Part shown: one piece after another, positions 17,919 through 26,473 of the stretch | Position numbering within the stretch: position 1 is the first letter of the stretch | Layout of the letters: every line of letters begins with the position of its first letter | Assembly (NCBI RefSeq): GCF_021012875.1 | Contig: NZ_JAJMZJ010000004.1 | Location: forward strand, 1 to 64,000 | Direction: 5' to 3' | Origin: Peptoniphilus sp. KCTC 25270 | Lineage (GTDB): Bacteria; Bacillota; Clostridia; Tissierellales; Peptoniphilaceae | Length of the DNA stretch: 64,000 nucleotides | The notes under the pieces: generated by a model | Database searches by the model: none | Told to the model about the DNA's origin: nothing | Seen by the model: the letters and a program-made list of their open reading frames with translations, nothing else | Program-made: the position numbers and the translations under genes

Positions 17919-19896
17919 AATCATCACCATCTTCAGCAACTAATAGCATTTCATCTTCTGTAGCTGAATACTCTTTCTTGTCTTCCACGCCAAATAAATA
18001 TCCTTTACCATGAGTTATCATATTAACTTCAAATGTTATATAGTCAGCTATCGTGTTTCTAAAATCTTCTTCTGAGGGAATTTCATCGTTAAAGTAATAG
18101 AAAGAATGCAACCACTCATCGTCTGCTTCTATAGTTGTTTCAACACAGAATTTAGTTTCTGTTTCAATTGTTCCATTCCAAACATCAAGTAGGTGTTGTT
18201 TCTTATCTTTCGCATTTGGAGTTTCAACAAGTCCTATGTGTTTTGAAACTATAAAGCCATCATCTTCAAAGTTAATAAATTTACATATTTTATCTTTATG
18301 ATGTGGTAAGCCAGCTGTAAAAATTGCTATACAAGGATTTACACCGACTCCATAGAAAGTATCTTTATTAAGTGTAATCACACCCTCTAAAGTATGTTTC
18401 TTTAGGATATTTGCTTTAATCTCTTTTTCAATATTAGTTTTTCCTGTCATCGTTGACTGAGGAACGATAATAGCAACTCTGCCCTCTTCTACCATGCTAT
18501 CTAGTAAATGTTCCGTAAAAGAAATTTCATATAAGTCAGGGTTTGTTGATGATCCTTGAGAGTATGGAGGGTTCATCATTCCTACTGTTGGGTGCCACTC
18601 TTTTTGTATCTTTGCTGGATTTTGTTTTAAGAAGTCAGCATTTTCTAAGTTGCTTTTACCATCACCTCTAAGAATCATGTTAGTAGTCGCAATGGTGAAC
18701 ATATATGACTGGCTCTCAATACCAAAAAGTTGATCTTTTTTGATAGCCCTACGATCCTCGTAGTCATTAGTTTGAGAAAGCATGTCATGCATACCAGCAA
18801 TTAAAAAACCAGCAGTGCCACAACAAGGGTCGAAAACTCTATCTGTAGGTTTCAAATCTAAAAGATCACAGAATAAGTTTGTTATGTGTTTTGGCGTAAG
18901 GATAATTCCAAGAGTTTGACCATCTCCACCTGAATAGGACATAAATTCCCCATAGAATCTGCCTAGATAGTCTTCACCATCCCTGTTATAACGAATATTT
19001 TGATAAACTCGTTTCTGCAAAAATTCTGTGTAGTGTTTCAGAGGCGTTTTCCCTAAAGTATCATTAATTTCATTGATAAGGGTGTTATCTCTGATTACAG
19101 AAAATTGACTTAACAGCTTATCTTTTTTAACTTGAGGAGATACATTGGCTCGGTCAAGGTTACTTTCGATTGCTTTATAAATCTTTTGTCCGTCAGTTGA
19201 TCTCTCGTTAGTATCTCCAACTAAGCTATCAACTGAAAAATTTCCAAAATCAGCTTCTCTTAAAGCTAACAAAATTCCTGAAACAATTAGTGGCTTATCC
19301 TTATCTTGGATACTTCCATAGTTACGTAAATCTTCATGAAGTTCAGCTGCATCCTTAAGAATTTCTTTTGTTTCTTTTTCTTCAGCTGTATCTTCTTTTA
19401 GGATTTCTTTTATATAATATTCATCTATATTATCTTCATTAAAAAGAATGAAGCCTTCTGTTTCTGGTAACTCTTTATAGTTTTGACGCTCATCTACAAA
19501 AATAGGTGTAATTCTATGACGCTTCTCATTTCCAGAAACACCAATAGCAAGAATCTTTTTATATGAAGTATTCTTTGCTAGGTGCTTCCCATAAAACAAG
19601 GCTCCATTCACTGCATAATCACAAATAGCTGTCGTTTCTTCTGAAATTAAATCATCTTCTGTCCTTAGTTCATGATTTGAGACAGAAACCTTATTTTCGA
19701 TAACAATTAGGAAATCTTTTACGACACCTGTATATTCTGGATATCCAATATTCCCTGTGCCTCTTTTTGAAGCTGTTTTCAGGGCTTCGCTAATTTCTTT
19801 TATTGTTGAACCTTGTGGATCTAATTGAATATCCGCTTCTTTCAATAAATCATAAACCCAAAGGTCCGTACTTTTTTCTCTCACTCTAATACTCAT
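17908..19896 (-). CDS. hsdM: Type I DNA methyltransferase subunit HsdM (N6-adenine)
   Basis: A 662-residue protein with an N-terminal helical or nuclease-like region, then the N6-adenine methyltransferase core: AdoMet motif FDPCCGTAGFL and catalytic NPPY in MMNPPYSQGSS. ATG 19896 has GGAG 7 nt upstream and overlaps the end of the HTH gene by 11 nt; a start at 19920 lacks a good site. It would methylate the sequence read by HsdS and protect host DNA. The long N-terminal extension (about 300 residues before the core, with FLIVIENKVS near 60) is more than the usual HsdM N-domain and includes a PD-ExK-like strand pattern (E-x-K). Confidence 0.88.
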   Translation of the reverse strand: MSIRVREKSTDLWVYDLLKEADIQLDPQGSTIKEISEALKTASKRGTGNIGYPEYTGVVKDFLIVIENKVSVSNHELRTEDDLISEETTAICDYAVNGALFYGKHLAKNTSYKKILAIGVSGNEKRHRITPIFVDERQNYKELPETEGFILFNEDNIDEYYIKEILKEDTAEEKETKEILKDAAELHEDLRNYGSIQDKDKPLIVSGILLALREADFGNFSVDSLVGDTNERSTDGQKIYKAIESNLDRANVSPQVKKDKLLSQFSVIRDNTLINEINDTLGKTPLKHYTEFLQKRVYQNIRYNRDGEDYLGRFYGEFMSYSGGDGQTLGIILTPKHITNLFCDLLDLKPTDRVFDPCCGTAGFLIAGMHDMLSQTNDYEDRRAIKKDQLFGIESQSYMFTIATTNMILRGDGKSNLENADFLKQNPAKIQKEWHPTVGMMNPPYSQGSSTNPDLYEISFTEHLLDSMVEEGRVAIIVPQSTMTGKTNIEKEIKANILKKHTLEGVITLNKDTFYGVGVNPCIAIFTAGLPHHKDKICKFINFEDDGFIVSKHIGLVETPNAKDKKQHLLDVWNGTIETETKFCVETTIEADDEWLHSFYYFNDEIPSEEDFRNTIADYITFEVNMITHGKGYLFGVEDKKEYSATEDEMLLVAEDGDDYGE

Positions 19897-20116
19897 CGCT
19901 CTGCTCCAATTTTTCTTCAACTAAATAACTTACAATATCTCCAACATCACACTTAAGACTTTCACAGATTCTACCAAGTACATCCATACTTACAATCTCA
20001 TTCTTTCCTAGCTTTGCAAGAGTTGCTGAAGACATCCCTGTGTCGATTCGTAAATCTTCTTTGTACATTTTCTTTTCTTCAAGTAGTTTCCAAAGTTTGC
20101 TGTAATCAAATGCCAT
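19886..20116 (-). CDS. Small XRE-family helix-turn-helix regulator of the restriction operon
   Basis: A 76-residue Cro/CI-like protein: helix-turn-helix at about 18-40 (EDLRIDTGMSSATLAKLGKN) and the conserved LGRICESLKCDVGDIV. It is the first gene of the restriction operon and its end overlaps the hsdM start. Small XRE regulators placed ahead of modification genes commonly delay or balance restriction (C-protein-like); that role here is inference from position. Confidence 0.8.
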   Translation of the reverse strand: MAFDYSKLWKLLEEKKMYKEDLRIDTGMSSATLAKLGKNEIVSMDVLGRICESLKCDVGDIVSYLVEEKLEQSDEY

Positions 20117-20156
20117 TTATTTACTTCTTTCCTCTACAGTACTTATAGACTTTTAA

Positions 20157-20546
20157 TTATCTTGGATTCTTGAAACCTCCATAGGAAAAGACCCACTTTA
20201 ATAATTCACGATCAAGTTGATCTATATGGCAGTCCCTTTTCTCCACTTCATTCTTTTCGCCTAACCAGATTGAAAATATTTCTAGACTATCTTGACCATC
20301 TAAGGCTTGCTTAATATACTCCAAAAGTTTCTCGGGATTCCCTAAATACTTTCACCCAAAACTTATTCCTTAAATAAATGGAGCATTTGTATAAGGATTT
20401 AATTCTTTGAAAAGATCATCTACAAATATTTGAATATGATTTCTTTCATCAATATATAATTTATTGCCCTCACGTTGAATACCATAAGAATAAGGGTTTA
20501 GTTTTATATTTCTCGCTATAAAATTATATGTGTCATAAAATCTTCC
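20157..20546 (-). pseudogene. Decayed hypothetical gene with two in-frame stops
   Basis: One continuous frame of about 130 codons gives sensible protein (NPYSYGIQREGNKLYIDERN near the start, LLKWVFSYGGFKNPR at the end) but is broken by TAA at 20370-20372 and TGA at 20352-20354, and has no start codon after the preceding TAG at 20547. The intact relative is a small cytosolic protein of unknown role; I do not assign a family. Confidence 0.65.
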
Positions 20547-20646
20547 CTACTTAATCTTTATCTTATTAAAGATAATTATATCAAATAATTACCTATTTTA
20601 AAACAGATAAAAGCTGATGCCCCAAAACACCAGCTCTTAAAAACTT

Positions 20647-20886
20647 CTATACTATTTTTCCTAGTAAGGCTTCATAAGTGTTCTTGAAATTATGATTAAA
20701 CTCTACAAGCATATCTCTTAAGTCTTGACGATAAATATGCCCCTCATTTTCACATCTATCTTATACTTCTTGATAAACTTCTCTCACCTCATCTAGTTCC
20801 TTAATTAAGTCCTCAAAACCTACTACGCCGATATAAAAGGCTTCTTCTTTCGTCAATAATCCTTTCTCATCAATATAATATTTCAT
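20647..20886 (-). pseudogene. Small hypothetical gene with a nonsense mutation
   Basis: ATG 20886, with a good site (TAGGAGGTAATGAG) upstream, begins KYYIDEKGLLTKEEAFYIG, a short acidic protein. A TAA at 20761-20763 (codon 42) interrupts it, yet the same frame continues with coding character (CENEGHIYRQDLRDMLVEF) to TAG at 20647. It looks like an 80-codon gene with one point mutation. It sits downstream of the mobC-like gene, where a relaxase gene might be expected. Confidence 0.65.
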
Positions 20887-20920
20887 TTCTCATTACCTCC
20901 TAAAATTCTTATTTTTATCT

Positions 20921-21256
20921 TTATTTTTTCCTTAATAAATCATGTATCGCAGTAATCTTATTGCTTATCACTGCCAATCTTTCTTTCATACCATCCATTT
21001 CATATTTTCTTAAAATGCCTGTTGTATTGACACTTTTAGCAACCTGATTGGTATAGTCAGTCAGGACTTTTAAATCAGTTTGTAAATCATAAAATGGACT
21101 TAAATCCACATGGTAAATTTCCTTTTCTAGTACCGTCTTCCTGATAAAGTGATTCATATTTTTTGCACCAGACTCTTTCTTCTTTCGCTCAAATAATTCT
21201 TTTTCTTCATCTGTTAAATTGAATCTCAAGCGATTATTTCGTTTTCTGTTTTCCAT
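20921..21256 (-). CDS. MobC-like ribbon-helix-helix mobilisation protein
   Basis: About 111 residues: a basic N-terminus with a ribbon-helix-helix pattern (RLRFNLTDEEKELFERKKKE, MNHFIRKTVLEKEI), then a helical tail containing a MobC-like LTDYTNQVAKSVNTTG. ATG 21256 has GGAG 9 nt upstream; longer in-frame starts run through a T-rich leader. MobC proteins assist the relaxase at oriT. No relaxase gene remains nearby: the following genes are the two decayed frames and then the restriction operon. The island is therefore mobilisable only if a relaxase is supplied from elsewhere, for example by another element in the cell. Confidence 0.7.
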   Translation of the reverse strand: MENRKRNNRLRFNLTDEEKELFERKKKESGAKNMNHFIRKTVLEKEIYHVDLSPFYDLQTDLKVLTDYTNQVAKSVNTTGILRKYEMDGMKERLAVISNKITAIHDLLRKK

Positions 21257-21620
21257 ATATGTCATCTCCTTTTTTGTTTTTTTTCGGGGTCTTAGGGTTC
21301 TCCCTAACAAGTTAAAAATGAAGCTCAAAATTAAATATCTGATTTAGTTTTGAAGTCATTTTTTAGTAAGTGGTCACACACTTACTGTGCTTGCTATTAA
21401 ACTTTTCTCTTTTATCTTCTTTTCTTTAACTTCTAAACTAGACACATGTAACTTTTGTAACTGTAACCTACAAAAACAAAACTCCTGAAATTAGGTAAGT
21501 TTACTTTCACTTAGGCTTCTAAAGCTTGTATTATCAAGCCTTTTGCTTTCTCTAGTCCTAATTCAGAAGGTTTTAAAATCTTGGTTACAAGTTACAAGGT
21601 TACAAAGTTACAATTTTTCT
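21257..21620. other. Non-coding region with hairpin and TGTAAC/GTTACA repeats: candidate origin
   Basis: A perfect 8-bp inverted repeat (AGTAAGTG, CACTTACT) lies at 21365-21386. Three TGTAAC copies sit at 21447-21467 and four inverted copies (GTTACA) at 21584, 21591, 21599 and 21607, about 7-8 bp apart. Iteron-like clusters between a mobC-like gene and a VirE/primase pair suggest an oriT, a replication origin, or both. No gene is seen here. Confidence 0.5.
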
Positions 21621-23063
21621 TTAAGTTTTTCTCTCTCCTGTGTCCATTTCAACTTGAGTAAATTTGCTCCACTCTGGAGGAAGATTGTCTTGAGACACTT
21701 CTATCAAATCATTTCCCATATCTTCCTTCTTCTCATAATAGAGTTTGACTGGAATAGATATCCCACTAGGTGAAATCCTCTTTGTCTTTGATGAACGAAT
21801 AGGAATCCAATCAGGGAAGTAGTTGTCCATAATTTCAGAAAAAGATTTTGACTTAATCTGATAGCCCTGCATGCTTAATTCCTTAAAGCAGGTAATATGA
21901 GGTTCATTAGATTTCGGTTTATATTCTTCAAGGAAGAACCTGATATCTTCTACATCAGGATTTAAATACTTAAACTTCTCTTGTTCCTCATATAGATCCT
22001 TTAATAAATCTTTTGGTATCGTCCAAGAATGCAGATTATTTTTATAAAGTTCATAGCCATAAGCTAGTGCTTGATTAAAGTCTTCTCTAATAGACAAGAG
22101 ATATTCTTTTTCAGACAAATCTCCTAAGTATTCCTTATCGGGATAGCCAGCTTTCGTTCTCTTATCCTTATGACATTCAACAGGCAAGTATCTTCTTTCT
22201 CCTGTATGGTCATTTAGAAAAGTTCTTTCATTTAATGTTCCAATTAAAATACAAGTTCTAGGAACATCGGTAGAAAACTTCTCATAGGGAATTCTGATTC
22301 TATCGCTTAACTTGGATAGAAATGACTTTGCTTCATTGGCAGACTTGGCATTTCTTAAGGCTACAAATTCTTCAATTTCAACAACTGTTTTTCCCATGAG
22401 ATTCATCACAGCATCTTTACCTTGGATATTTTCAATGGTACAAAACCAATCATCTTTTATGGCTAAGTATCTTGCAAAAGTAGACTTACCAATACCTTGG
22501 CCACCAACTAAAACCATCATCTCATCAAACTTAGATCCAGGTTCAAACACTCTTTTGATTAAACCTAAAATCATATGTTCCATAATCCAATGATTAAGTT
22601 TCGTATCTTCAGCTCCTAAATAGCTAGGCAGAAGTTTTCTGATGGCATTTCTATCACCCTTCCACTTTAGGTTTTGAAGATATTGTTTGGGTGGACTGAT
22701 TTCATATTGGTGGGCTACAAATCGAATGGCTTCCCACATCTTATTGGCGTTATAGTTAATGCCAAAATGCTTTTCTATTTCAAGTCCCAGTCGATTGTTT
22801 AATGAATCATCCCAAAGCCTAATTTGATTAGGTCTAATATTTCTTTCTCCTATAATTTGTCCTTGGAATTTAATCTCATTGGTAAATTTATCGTAGAAGA
22901 TTTGTCCCTCTATGATTTTCTTTTTCTTACAATACTTAGGATTAAGGATAGCAGTAACAATATTGCCTGTAATTTGCCTGACATGCCCTTTATCTGTTGT
23001 TTGTAAGTCAATATAGGAATAAGTCTGATCAATTTCTGGAAAGACTAGTTTAAGTTCGTTCAT
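21621..23063 (-). CDS. VirE-family (virulence-associated E) P-loop replication helicase
   Basis: 480 residues with Walker A GGQGIGKSTFARYL near 188-200, a Walker B-like strand (GKTVVEIEEF) and a sensor region (CILIGTLNERTFLNDHTGERRYLPV) typical of the VirE/D5-like SF3-type ATPases found in phages and islands. The start overlaps the primase gene by 14 nt. With the primase it forms the replication module of the island, probably allowing copying of the excised circle. Confidence 0.85.
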   Translation of the reverse strand: MNELKLVFPEIDQTYSYIDLQTTDKGHVRQITGNIVTAILNPKYCKKKKIIEGQIFYDKFTNEIKFQGQIIGERNIRPNQIRLWDDSLNNRLGLEIEKHFGINYNANKMWEAIRFVAHQYEISPPKQYLQNLKWKGDRNAIRKLLPSYLGAEDTKLNHWIMEHMILGLIKRVFEPGSKFDEMMVLVGGQGIGKSTFARYLAIKDDWFCTIENIQGKDAVMNLMGKTVVEIEEFVALRNAKSANEAKSFLSKLSDRIRIPYEKFSTDVPRTCILIGTLNERTFLNDHTGERRYLPVECHKDKRTKAGYPDKEYLGDLSEKEYLLSIREDFNQALAYGYELYKNNLHSWTIPKDLLKDLYEEQEKFKYLNPDVEDIRFFLEEYKPKSNEPHITCFKELSMQGYQIKSKSFSEIMDNYFPDWIPIRSSKTKRISPSGISIPVKLYYEKKEDMGNDLIEVSQDNLPPEWSKFTQVEMDTGERKT

Positions 23064-23994
23064 AGGCTTCCATCCTTTGCTTGTAGGCTAGATGCCTTGA
23101 CCAATCAAAAGGGATATAAGAACCAAGCTCTAAAACGCTCTCTAAAGTCTTATCTACATATTCAAGATACTTTCTATCGTCTTTTCTTTTTTCCTGACTT
23201 CCTATGCGATTTAAGGGCGTCATTAAAAACAAATCTTTCATAAGTTCTGGATTCCCATCGGTATAATTTCTAGCTAAAACTAAAAAGATAAAATCATCTC
23301 TACTATGGTCTCCAGTAATAGATTCTCCATTAATTAATAATTTTGCTTTTGAATTGGTCTTTTCCATGGTATCTAGAATTTCAGATAAAGATAAGCCATT
23401 CAAATGACCTTCTTGACTTAAAATAAGACTTTGAAAGTCTTTTATCTGACTTCTAATAGAAACTTTATCCTGTGTCCATTTCTTATAAAGCTTATCTAGT
23501 TCTGCTTGTTTATCTAGTAGCTGATTGCTGATAGGAAAGTAGCTTCCATCCCCTACATCTCCAGTTAGGGCGATATATCGATTGCTCTTATAAATTTCTA
23601 TTCCTTCACTAGGCTTAATCACATTATCTAGAAGCTTTCCCTTACAAAAGATATGAATCCCTTGCCCTGATTGAGAAAGCTCCATATAAGTCCCTGTGAA
23701 GGCTTCTACAATAGCTTGAGCCATAGCTGTTAAGCGACCATCTACAATCGCTTGGTCTAAATCGACACAGGTGATATGGTCTTCTTCTGTTAGAACAAAA
23801 CCTAAAGGCTCATTTTTATCCTTTGCTTCTTCAAAATCTAGCCACCTATCTGGCTTGTTCCAGCCTATCCCTTGTCCATCTATTAATGAAAAGGGAAGTT
23901 TAGCTACAGTATCTTTTCTTCTTTCTTTTCTCCAGCCTATAAATCGTTTTAAGGCTTTCATCTCTTCTGGTATATAGTTATATTTGTTTTCCAT
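23050..23994 (-). CDS. Island primase (prim-pol type)
   Basis: 314 residues. The N-terminal 130 residues carry a primase-polymerase pattern: LGFVLTEEDHITCVDLDQ (acidic D-x-D pair) and SGQGIHIFCKG, as in bifunctional primase-polymerase domains of mobile elements. The C-terminal part (DDFIFLVLARNYTDGN) fits the PriCT-type tail. AGGAGGACAAAA lies before ATG 23994. It is coupled by overlap to the VirE-type helicase. Confidence 0.82.
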   Translation of the reverse strand: MENKYNYIPEEMKALKRFIGWRKERRKDTVAKLPFSLIDGQGIGWNKPDRWLDFEEAKDKNEPLGFVLTEEDHITCVDLDQAIVDGRLTAMAQAIVEAFTGTYMELSQSGQGIHIFCKGKLLDNVIKPSEGIEIYKSNRYIALTGDVGDGSYFPISNQLLDKQAELDKLYKKWTQDKVSIRSQIKDFQSLILSQEGHLNGLSLSEILDTMEKTNSKAKLLINGESITGDHSRDDFIFLVLARNYTDGNPELMKDLFLMTPLNRIGSQEKRKDDRKYLEYVDKTLESVLELGSYIPFDWSRHLAYKQRMEAYERT

Positions 23995-24023
23995 TTTTGT
24001 CCTCCTAATTTGGTATTAGCAAG

Positions 24024-24070
24024 ACTCCTGTGATAAAATGGACTTGTCTAGAGAACATTCCCACAGGAGT
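24024..24070. repeat. Inverted repeat upstream of the primase gene
   Basis: ACTCCTGTG at 24024-24032 pairs with CACAGGAGT at 24062-24070 around a 29-nt loop. It lies between the primase start and the upstream small gene, so it could be an operator or an origin structure. A second stem, GCCTTT with AAAGGC, ends near 24102. Confidence 0.35.
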
Positions 24071-24092
24071 GTTTTGCCTTTGGCCTTTTGGG

Positions 24093-24455
24093 TTAAAGGC
24101 TTTTTTCTTTTTTAAGTTCTTCATAAATTTCTAAAATAAATATTAAGATTTCTTGTTCTTGGTCATCTAACTGACCGAATTTTTTAATTACTCTAGCTAA
24201 TTGAAAGATTTCTTTAGCAACACTATCGGCAAGGCGATAATCTGGTACGATTCTAACCTCATGATTAAGCAAACTTTGAATAATATAGTCCTGTTTTAAC
24301 AAACCACTCATCTCAACCTTTTTATTAAGTAAGTCATATTCATCGGGTGTTACTCTAAAATTGACATATTTATTTCTGACTCGATTATTTTCTTTCTTTT
24401 TAAGTTTTTTCTTTTTTAGTTTCTGAATACTTTCTCTTCTAAATATTTTCGCCAT
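24093..24455 (-). CDS. Small RHH-type DNA-binding protein, mobilisation-like
   Basis: About 120 residues from ATG 24455 (GAGGAGG 6 nt upstream). A very basic lysine-rich N-terminus is followed by YVNFRVTPDEYDLLNKKVEMSG, the ribbon-helix-helix pattern of plasmid mobilisation proteins, and an acidic helical tail. It overlaps the integrase end by 17 nt. It differs clearly from the MobC-like protein at 20921, so the island has two RHH proteins; one may regulate replication. Confidence 0.65.
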   Translation of the reverse strand: MAKIFRRESIQKLKKKKLKKKENNRVRNKYVNFRVTPDEYDLLNKKVEMSGLLKQDYIIQSLLNHEVRIVPDYRLADSVAKEIFQLARVIKKFGQLDDQEQEILIFILEIYEELKKEKSL

Positions 24456-25569
24456 CTTCATCCTCCTCAAGCAGGCTTGCCCAATCATTTTCTGTAGTTT
24501 TTCTCAAGTTATTTAATGAATCAGCCATTTCAATCTGTTTGCTAGGGAAAAGGTGAGCATATCGATAAGTTATATCAATGGATTCATGACCAACACGGTC
24601 TGCTATAGCAATAGCTGAATAACCAAGTTCAATTAATAGAGAAACGTGAGAATGCCTCAAATCATGAACTCTTATTCTTTTAACTCCAGATATTTCGCTT
24701 CCTCTTGCCATTTCTCTATGAAGAGAACTTTTAGATAAAGAAAATATTAAATCTGTATCCTTAAGTTTATAGAAGCCATCTAAGTAGGCTTTTATGTTTT
24801 CAGAAAGAAAATCAGGCATAACAATCGTTCTGATACTCTTTTTTGTTTTAGGTTCTGTAATGTAGTTTTTACCTTTAATCCTTTGTAGAGACTGATCTAT
24901 ACGAACAGTATTATTGTTAAAGTCAAACTTCTCTTTGGTTAAAGCTAGAAACTCACCCATTCTTAAACCACACCAATAAAGAATTTCAAAAGCATGATAA
25001 TGTTCAGGCTTATCTTTTATAGCATTGATAAACTTTTCGAATTCTTCCTGTGTCCAGAAAGACATTTCTTGCCCCTCTTTTTGCCCCATAGTACCAACTT
25101 GTCTAGCAACATTATGCTGTAGATTGTAGTATTTACAGGCATGATTTAGGACACTACTTAATTGAGCATGTATAGTCCTAAGATAAGTTGGAGAGTATCT
25201 TCTGCCATTCTCATCCATCATGTTTATAATCTTGTTCTGCCATTGAATAATCGTGACCTTACTAATTTCATTCATTTTCAAATTACCGATATAAGGCATG
25301 ACTTTACTTTTTATAATATTTTCCTTGGTATTCCAAGTATTCAATCTAATCCTTGGTGCCTTGTCTCTTTTATAGACTTCAAAGAATTCTTCAAAGGTCA
25401 TGTCTAAGTTTCCAGATTGTTCATTTAAAAAGCTTTGTTCCCATTCAAGGGCTTTTTTCTTCGTTTTAAATCCACGTTTTTTCTTATTAACCTTTTTACC
25501 TTGCCAATTGTAATAACTAAATTTGCAGTACCAAGTTCCGTTTCCACTTTCATCTCTGTAGGCTCCCAC
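24439..25569 (-). CDS. int: Tyrosine recombinase (integrase) of island R
   Basis: 376 residues from GTG 25569, chosen because AGGAGG lies 6 nt upstream and it follows the excisionase stop directly. An AP2-like arm-binding N-terminus (GTWYCKFSYYNWQGKK) and SAM-like core-binding domain precede a catalytic domain with R203 (CGLRMGE), H302-x-x-R305 (HDLRHSH), H328 (VGHES) and Y337 (YRYAHL). All active-site residues are present. It is the only integrase in the 22.5-kb double island, so it probably acts on all three att copies at the guaA 3' end. It lies about 2 kb from the guaA-side att site. Confidence 0.93.
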   Translation of the reverse strand: MGAYRDESGNGTWYCKFSYYNWQGKKVNKKKRGFKTKKKALEWEQSFLNEQSGNLDMTFEEFFEVYKRDKAPRIRLNTWNTKENIIKSKVMPYIGNLKMNEISKVTIIQWQNKIINMMDENGRRYSPTYLRTIHAQLSSVLNHACKYYNLQHNVARQVGTMGQKEGQEMSFWTQEEFEKFINAIKDKPEHYHAFEILYWCGLRMGEFLALTKEKFDFNNNTVRIDQSLQRIKGKNYITEPKTKKSIRTIVMPDFLSENIKAYLDGFYKLKDTDLIFSLSKSSLHREMARGSEISGVKRIRVHDLRHSHVSLLIELGYSAIAIADRVGHESIDITYRYAHLFPSKQIEMADSLNNLRKTTENDWASLLEEDEDGENI

Positions 25570-25570
25570 A

Positions 25571-25765
25571 CTATCCCTCCTTTGTTTTTTGATTTCCATA
25601 GCAATACTTTTCCATAAAATATTGACGATTAATTTTGCCTCTTTGAACACGGTAACCAAGTTCTTGTAACTCTGTGTTCATTTCAGCAATAAGTTGATAA
25701 GCAGTTGTTCTGCTTACTTCCAAGAAGTCTTGAACTTCTCTTGCTGTCATAAATACTTTGCTCAT
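25571..25765 (-). CDS. xis: AlpA/excisionase-like winged helix-turn-helix protein
   Basis: 64 residues with a MerR/AlpA-like helix-turn-helix (TAREVQDFLEVSRTTAYQLI) and a short wing. Such proteins act as recombination directionality factors or integrase regulators in islands of this type. A strong AGGAGGTAAGAAATG precedes the start. It is co-transcribed with int (its stop precedes the GTG of int) and divergent from the XRE repressor gene. Confidence 0.75.
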   Translation of the reverse strand: MSKVFMTAREVQDFLEVSRTTAYQLIAEMNTELQELGYRVQRGKINRQYFMEKYCYGNQKTKEG

Positions 25766-25848
25766 TTCTTACCTCCTTATTGTTTTTTCTTATAAGGTTC
25801 TCATCAATGAATTTATGACGAGCGTCAATTTGGTTTTCTTATATTCTA

Positions 25849-25902
25849 ACGACACACTTCCGTGCTGTTTAATTATATATTAACAGCACGTATTCGTGTT
25901 GT
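25849..25902. promoter_or_regulatory. Paired operator sites between xis and the XRE repressor gene
   Basis: Two related 20-bp elements face each other: one ending CGTGCTGT near 25868, and ACAGCACGTATTCGTGTTGT at 25883-25902. The inner halves CGTGCTGTT and AACAGCACG form a perfect 9-bp inverted repeat at 25861-25890. Position in the divergent intergenic region suggests binding by the adjacent XRE protein. Confidence 0.6.
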
Positions 25903-25963
25903 CAATGTCAAATTTAAATTGTTTAGTATTTTATGTGCTGATTCTATTGAGCATTTAAAAAAT

Positions 25964-25984
25964 ACAACAGTTCATTTCTGTTGT
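25964..25984. promoter_or_regulatory. Third inverted repeat upstream of the XRE repressor gene
   Basis: ACAACAG and CTGTTGT with a 7-bp centre, 55 nt before the repressor start. It shares the ACA-CAG character of the sites at 25849-25902 and may be an autoregulation site or a leader hairpin. Confidence 0.35.
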
Positions 25985-26038
25985 GATTAGTATTACCATG
26001 TGATAAAATATAGTTAATTATTTTGAGAGGAGGCCGTC

Positions 26039-26473
26039 ATGATTTCGGGTGAAAAATTAAGAAAACTAAGATTACTAAGAAAGTTGACACAGAAAGAATT
26101 AGCCTATATGTCAGGTTTAACAGATTCTGCTATACGAAATTATGAGTTAGGATATAGATCTCCTGACAATGAACAATTAAAAAAAATAGCTGAAGCACTA
26201 CAGTGTGATGCCTCTGCTTTAGTTGACCATACACCAATTTCTATTTTTGAATTTATGCAAGTTGTATTTGATTATGAAAAATATTTTAAAATAAGACCAT
26301 TAGTAGAAGATTCTACACTTGGTCTCATTTTCCATGATGAAAATTTTAATGACTTTATCAAAGAATGGGATGAGATGAGAAAGAAACATTATAATGAGGA
26401 AATTTCTGATGAGGAATTTGATGATTGGAAATTGTCTTATCCAAAGAAGTCTAGAAATTTGAAGAGGAAATAA
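26039..26473 (+). CDS. XRE-family repressor of island R
   Basis: 144 residues. A Cro/CI helix-turn-helix covers about 5-60 (LRKLRLLRKLTQKELAYMSG, DSAIRNYELGYRSP), followed by an acidic C-terminal part with no catalytic motif. GAGAGGAGG precedes ATG 26039. It is divergent from xis-int and overlaps the next gene by 1 nt. It is the likely master repressor of excision, in the manner of ICE/phage immunity repressors. Confidence 0.85.
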   Translation: MISGEKLRKLRLLRKLTQKELAYMSGLTDSAIRNYELGYRSPDNEQLKKIAEALQCDASALVDHTPISIFEFMQVVFDYEKYFKIRPLVEDSTLGLIFHDENFNDFIKEWDEMRKKHYNEEISDEEFDDWKLSYPKKSRNLKRK

